Shown piece by piece: positions 6,446 to 7,496 of a DNA stretch of 7,496 bases (its first letter is position 1; every line of letters begins with the position of its first letter). Below the pieces are notes generated by a model. The model saw only the letters and a list, made by a program, of their open reading frames with translations. It was not told the origin of the DNA and made no database searches. The stretch comes from an uncultured Collinsella sp. (lineage in GTDB: Bacteria > Actinomycetota > Coriobacteriia > Coriobacteriales > Coriobacteriaceae), in NCBI GenBank assembly GCA_900555955.1, contig USNA01000039.1:1-7496 (forward strand). Direction: 5' to 3'. A program made the position numbers and the translations under genes.

Positions 6446-6516
6446 TAAGTTGCGGTGAAATAGGGATTGAATTTGGGGCTGAATCGTTTAAACAGTCCCT
6501 ATTTCACCGCAACTTA
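6446..6516. repeat. Perfect 21-bp inverted repeat with 29-base spacer
   Basis: The arms 6446-6466 and 6496-6516 are perfect reverse complements (core GCGGTGAAATAGGGA). The spacer includes the 8-base palindrome GTTTAAAC (6486-6493). After the arms the sequence still resembles itself loosely (GGGATTG against GGGACTG). No T tract follows on either strand, so it is not a normal terminator. It lies just beyond the fruA terminator and looks like an intergenic palindromic repeat of unknown role. Confidence 0.85.
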
Positions 6517-6528
6517 TGGGAGGGGATG

Positions 6529-6564
6529 AAAAAGGCGGAGGCCCTGGAGAGGGTCTCCGCCTTT
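6529..6564 (-). terminator. Strong Rho-independent terminator of the fructose permease gene
   Basis: AAAGGCGGAG (6531-6540) pairs with CTCCGCCTTT (6555-6564). The stem then continues with one G-T pair and CCCT/AGGG, giving about 15 bp with a 4-base loop (6546-6549). On the minus strand it runs into five T residues. It lies about 36 bases after the stop codon at 6600, so ptsH probably has its own promoter. Confidence 0.9.
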
Positions 6565-6599
6565 GTTGCAAGGGGCGATATTATTCGCTAACTGCTGGA

Positions 6600-7496
6600 T
6601 TAGACCAGGCGGGCGTTGATCGTCTTGGCGATCTCGGCGGCGTCGGTGGAACCCTTGACGGTGGCACGGAAGTCCTCGTCCATAAGCGCCTCGGCGACCT
6701 TGGACAGGATCTTGAGGTGCGTGGTTCCAGCCTGAGCGCCCGGGATGAGCAGGGCGATGGCAACGTTGACGGGAGCGCCGTCCATGGTGTCCCAACCGGT
6801 CACGCCAGAGTCGTCCTTGACGACGATGACAGCGGCCTCGGTGATGGCGTCGGACTTGGCATGCGGAATGGCGAAGCCCTCCATCATACCCGTGGTGCCC
6901 TCGGCCTCGCGGGCCAGGAAGGCGTTCATCACGGCGTCGGCATCGCCGGCGATACCGGCCTTAACGGCCTGGTTGGAGACAAAGCTCAGAGCCTCGTCAC
7001 GAGAAGCGAAGTCCTCGGCGACAAAGACGTTCTCGACCTTCACGAAGTCGGAAGCCTCGGCCTTGGGGGCCTCGACAGCAGCGGCCTTAGGGGCCTCAGC
7101 CGGCTTGGCTGCAGGAGCGGGCTTCTGGTTCTTCTCGAAGTCGTACTTCTTGAAGGCCACGAACAGGATGCCACCGACCACGGCGCCGATGAGGATCGCG
7201 AGGACCCAAAGCGGGCCGTTCTCGACAACGGGCAGGACCAGGAAGCCGCCGTGAGGCGCCGGATCGTGAACGTTGAAGAAGATGGTCAAGATGGAAGCGA
7301 TGGAAGAACCGACCATCATAATAGGCATGACGGGCCAGATGTTCTTGGTCATGAACGGAATGGCGCCCTCGGTGATGTGGGTGCAACCAAGGATAAGGTT
7401 GACGATACCGGCGTCATGATCCTCCTGGCTGAAGTACTTCTTGCCGACAACGACGGCGAAGGTGGTGATCAGCGGCGGAACGATGCAGGCGGCGGA
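6600..7496 (-). CDS. fruA: Fructose-type PTS permease, EIIC C-terminal part plus EIIA domain (5' end outside window)
   Basis: The 298 visible residues are the C-terminal part of a fructose-family PTS permease; the frame is open to the window edge, so the start and any EIIB are unseen. Visible residues 1-118 are the end of the membrane EIIC domain, with the hallmark HITEGAIPF (40-48), hydrophobic helices near 54-75 and 96-116, and PAPHGGF (79-85), a conserved family loop. A low-complexity Ala/Pro/Lys linker follows (about 120-150). Residues about 151-298 are an EIIA-fructose domain with phosphate-accepting His212 in GFAIPHAKS. The domain takes phosphate from HPr and passes it through EIIB to the sugar entering through EIIC. 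Internal methionines such as the one at 7352 are not starts, since the upstream sequence is clearly EIIC. The kinases nearby support fructose as substrate, but mannose-type substrates remain possible in this family. Confidence 0.92.
   Translation of the reverse strand, partial: SAACIVPPLITTFAVVVGKKYFSQEDHDAGIVNLILGCTHITEGAIPFMTKNIWPVMPIMMVGSSIASILTIFFNVHDPAPHGGFLVLPVVENGPLWVLAILIGAVVGGILFVAFKKYDFEKNQKPAPAAKPAEAPKAAAVEAPKAEASDFVKVENVFVAEDFASRDEALSFVSNQAVKAGIAGDADAVMNAFLAREAEGTTGMMEGFAIPHAKSDAITEAAVIVVKDDSGVTGWDTMDGAPVNVAIALLIPGAQAGTTHLKILSKVAEALMDEDFRATVKGSTDAAEIAKTINARLV

Overview
The window is a GC-rich bacterial chromosome segment in which every recognisable gene lies on the minus strand. 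The content is the sugar phosphotransferase system (PTS) and fructose entry into glycolysis, followed by a tRNA end-maturation enzyme and a tRNA. The GC-rich codon use, actinobacterial-looking sequences, an HPr with Ser46 and paired 1-phosphofructokinase-type kinases would fit a gut Coriobacteriia such as Collinsella. That assignment is an inference from general knowledge; no diagnostic marker is present.

In transcription order (high to low coordinates) the layout is: the 3' part of a fructose-type PTS permease with a C-terminal EIIA domain (6600-7496, 5' end outside the window) and its strong terminator; a 526-base gap (6074-6599) with no gene, holding two striking inverted repeats (about 6446-6516 and 6169-6384); ptsH (HPr); ptsI (enzyme I), broken by a frameshift near 5378-5406; a first PfkB-family kinase (2949-3881) with terminator; a second, paralogous PfkB-family kinase (1799-2731) with its own putative promoter and terminator; cca (209-1603); and the 5' part of a tRNA-Glu(CTC) cut by the window start.

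Functionally, enzyme I takes phosphate from PEP and passes it to HPr His15, then to the EIIA histidine of the permease, which imports the sugar as a phosphate ester. The two kinases are of the type that turns fructose-1-phosphate into fructose-1,6-bisphosphate. Terminators after the permease, after each kinase and, more weakly, between ptsH and ptsI suggest several separately tuned units rather than one operon. No terminator is visible between ptsI and the first kinase, so those two are probably cotranscribed.

The points most worth a second look are the ptsI frameshift, which would cripple the general PTS if real but may be a sequence error; the roughly 216-base near-palindrome with a perfect 31-bp core upstream of ptsH; the separate 21-bp perfect inverted repeat beside it; and the tandem kinases, both with Cys in place of the first Gly of the family's GAGD anion-hole motif. 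I found no CRISPR array, insertion sequence with a transposase, phage gene or defence system.
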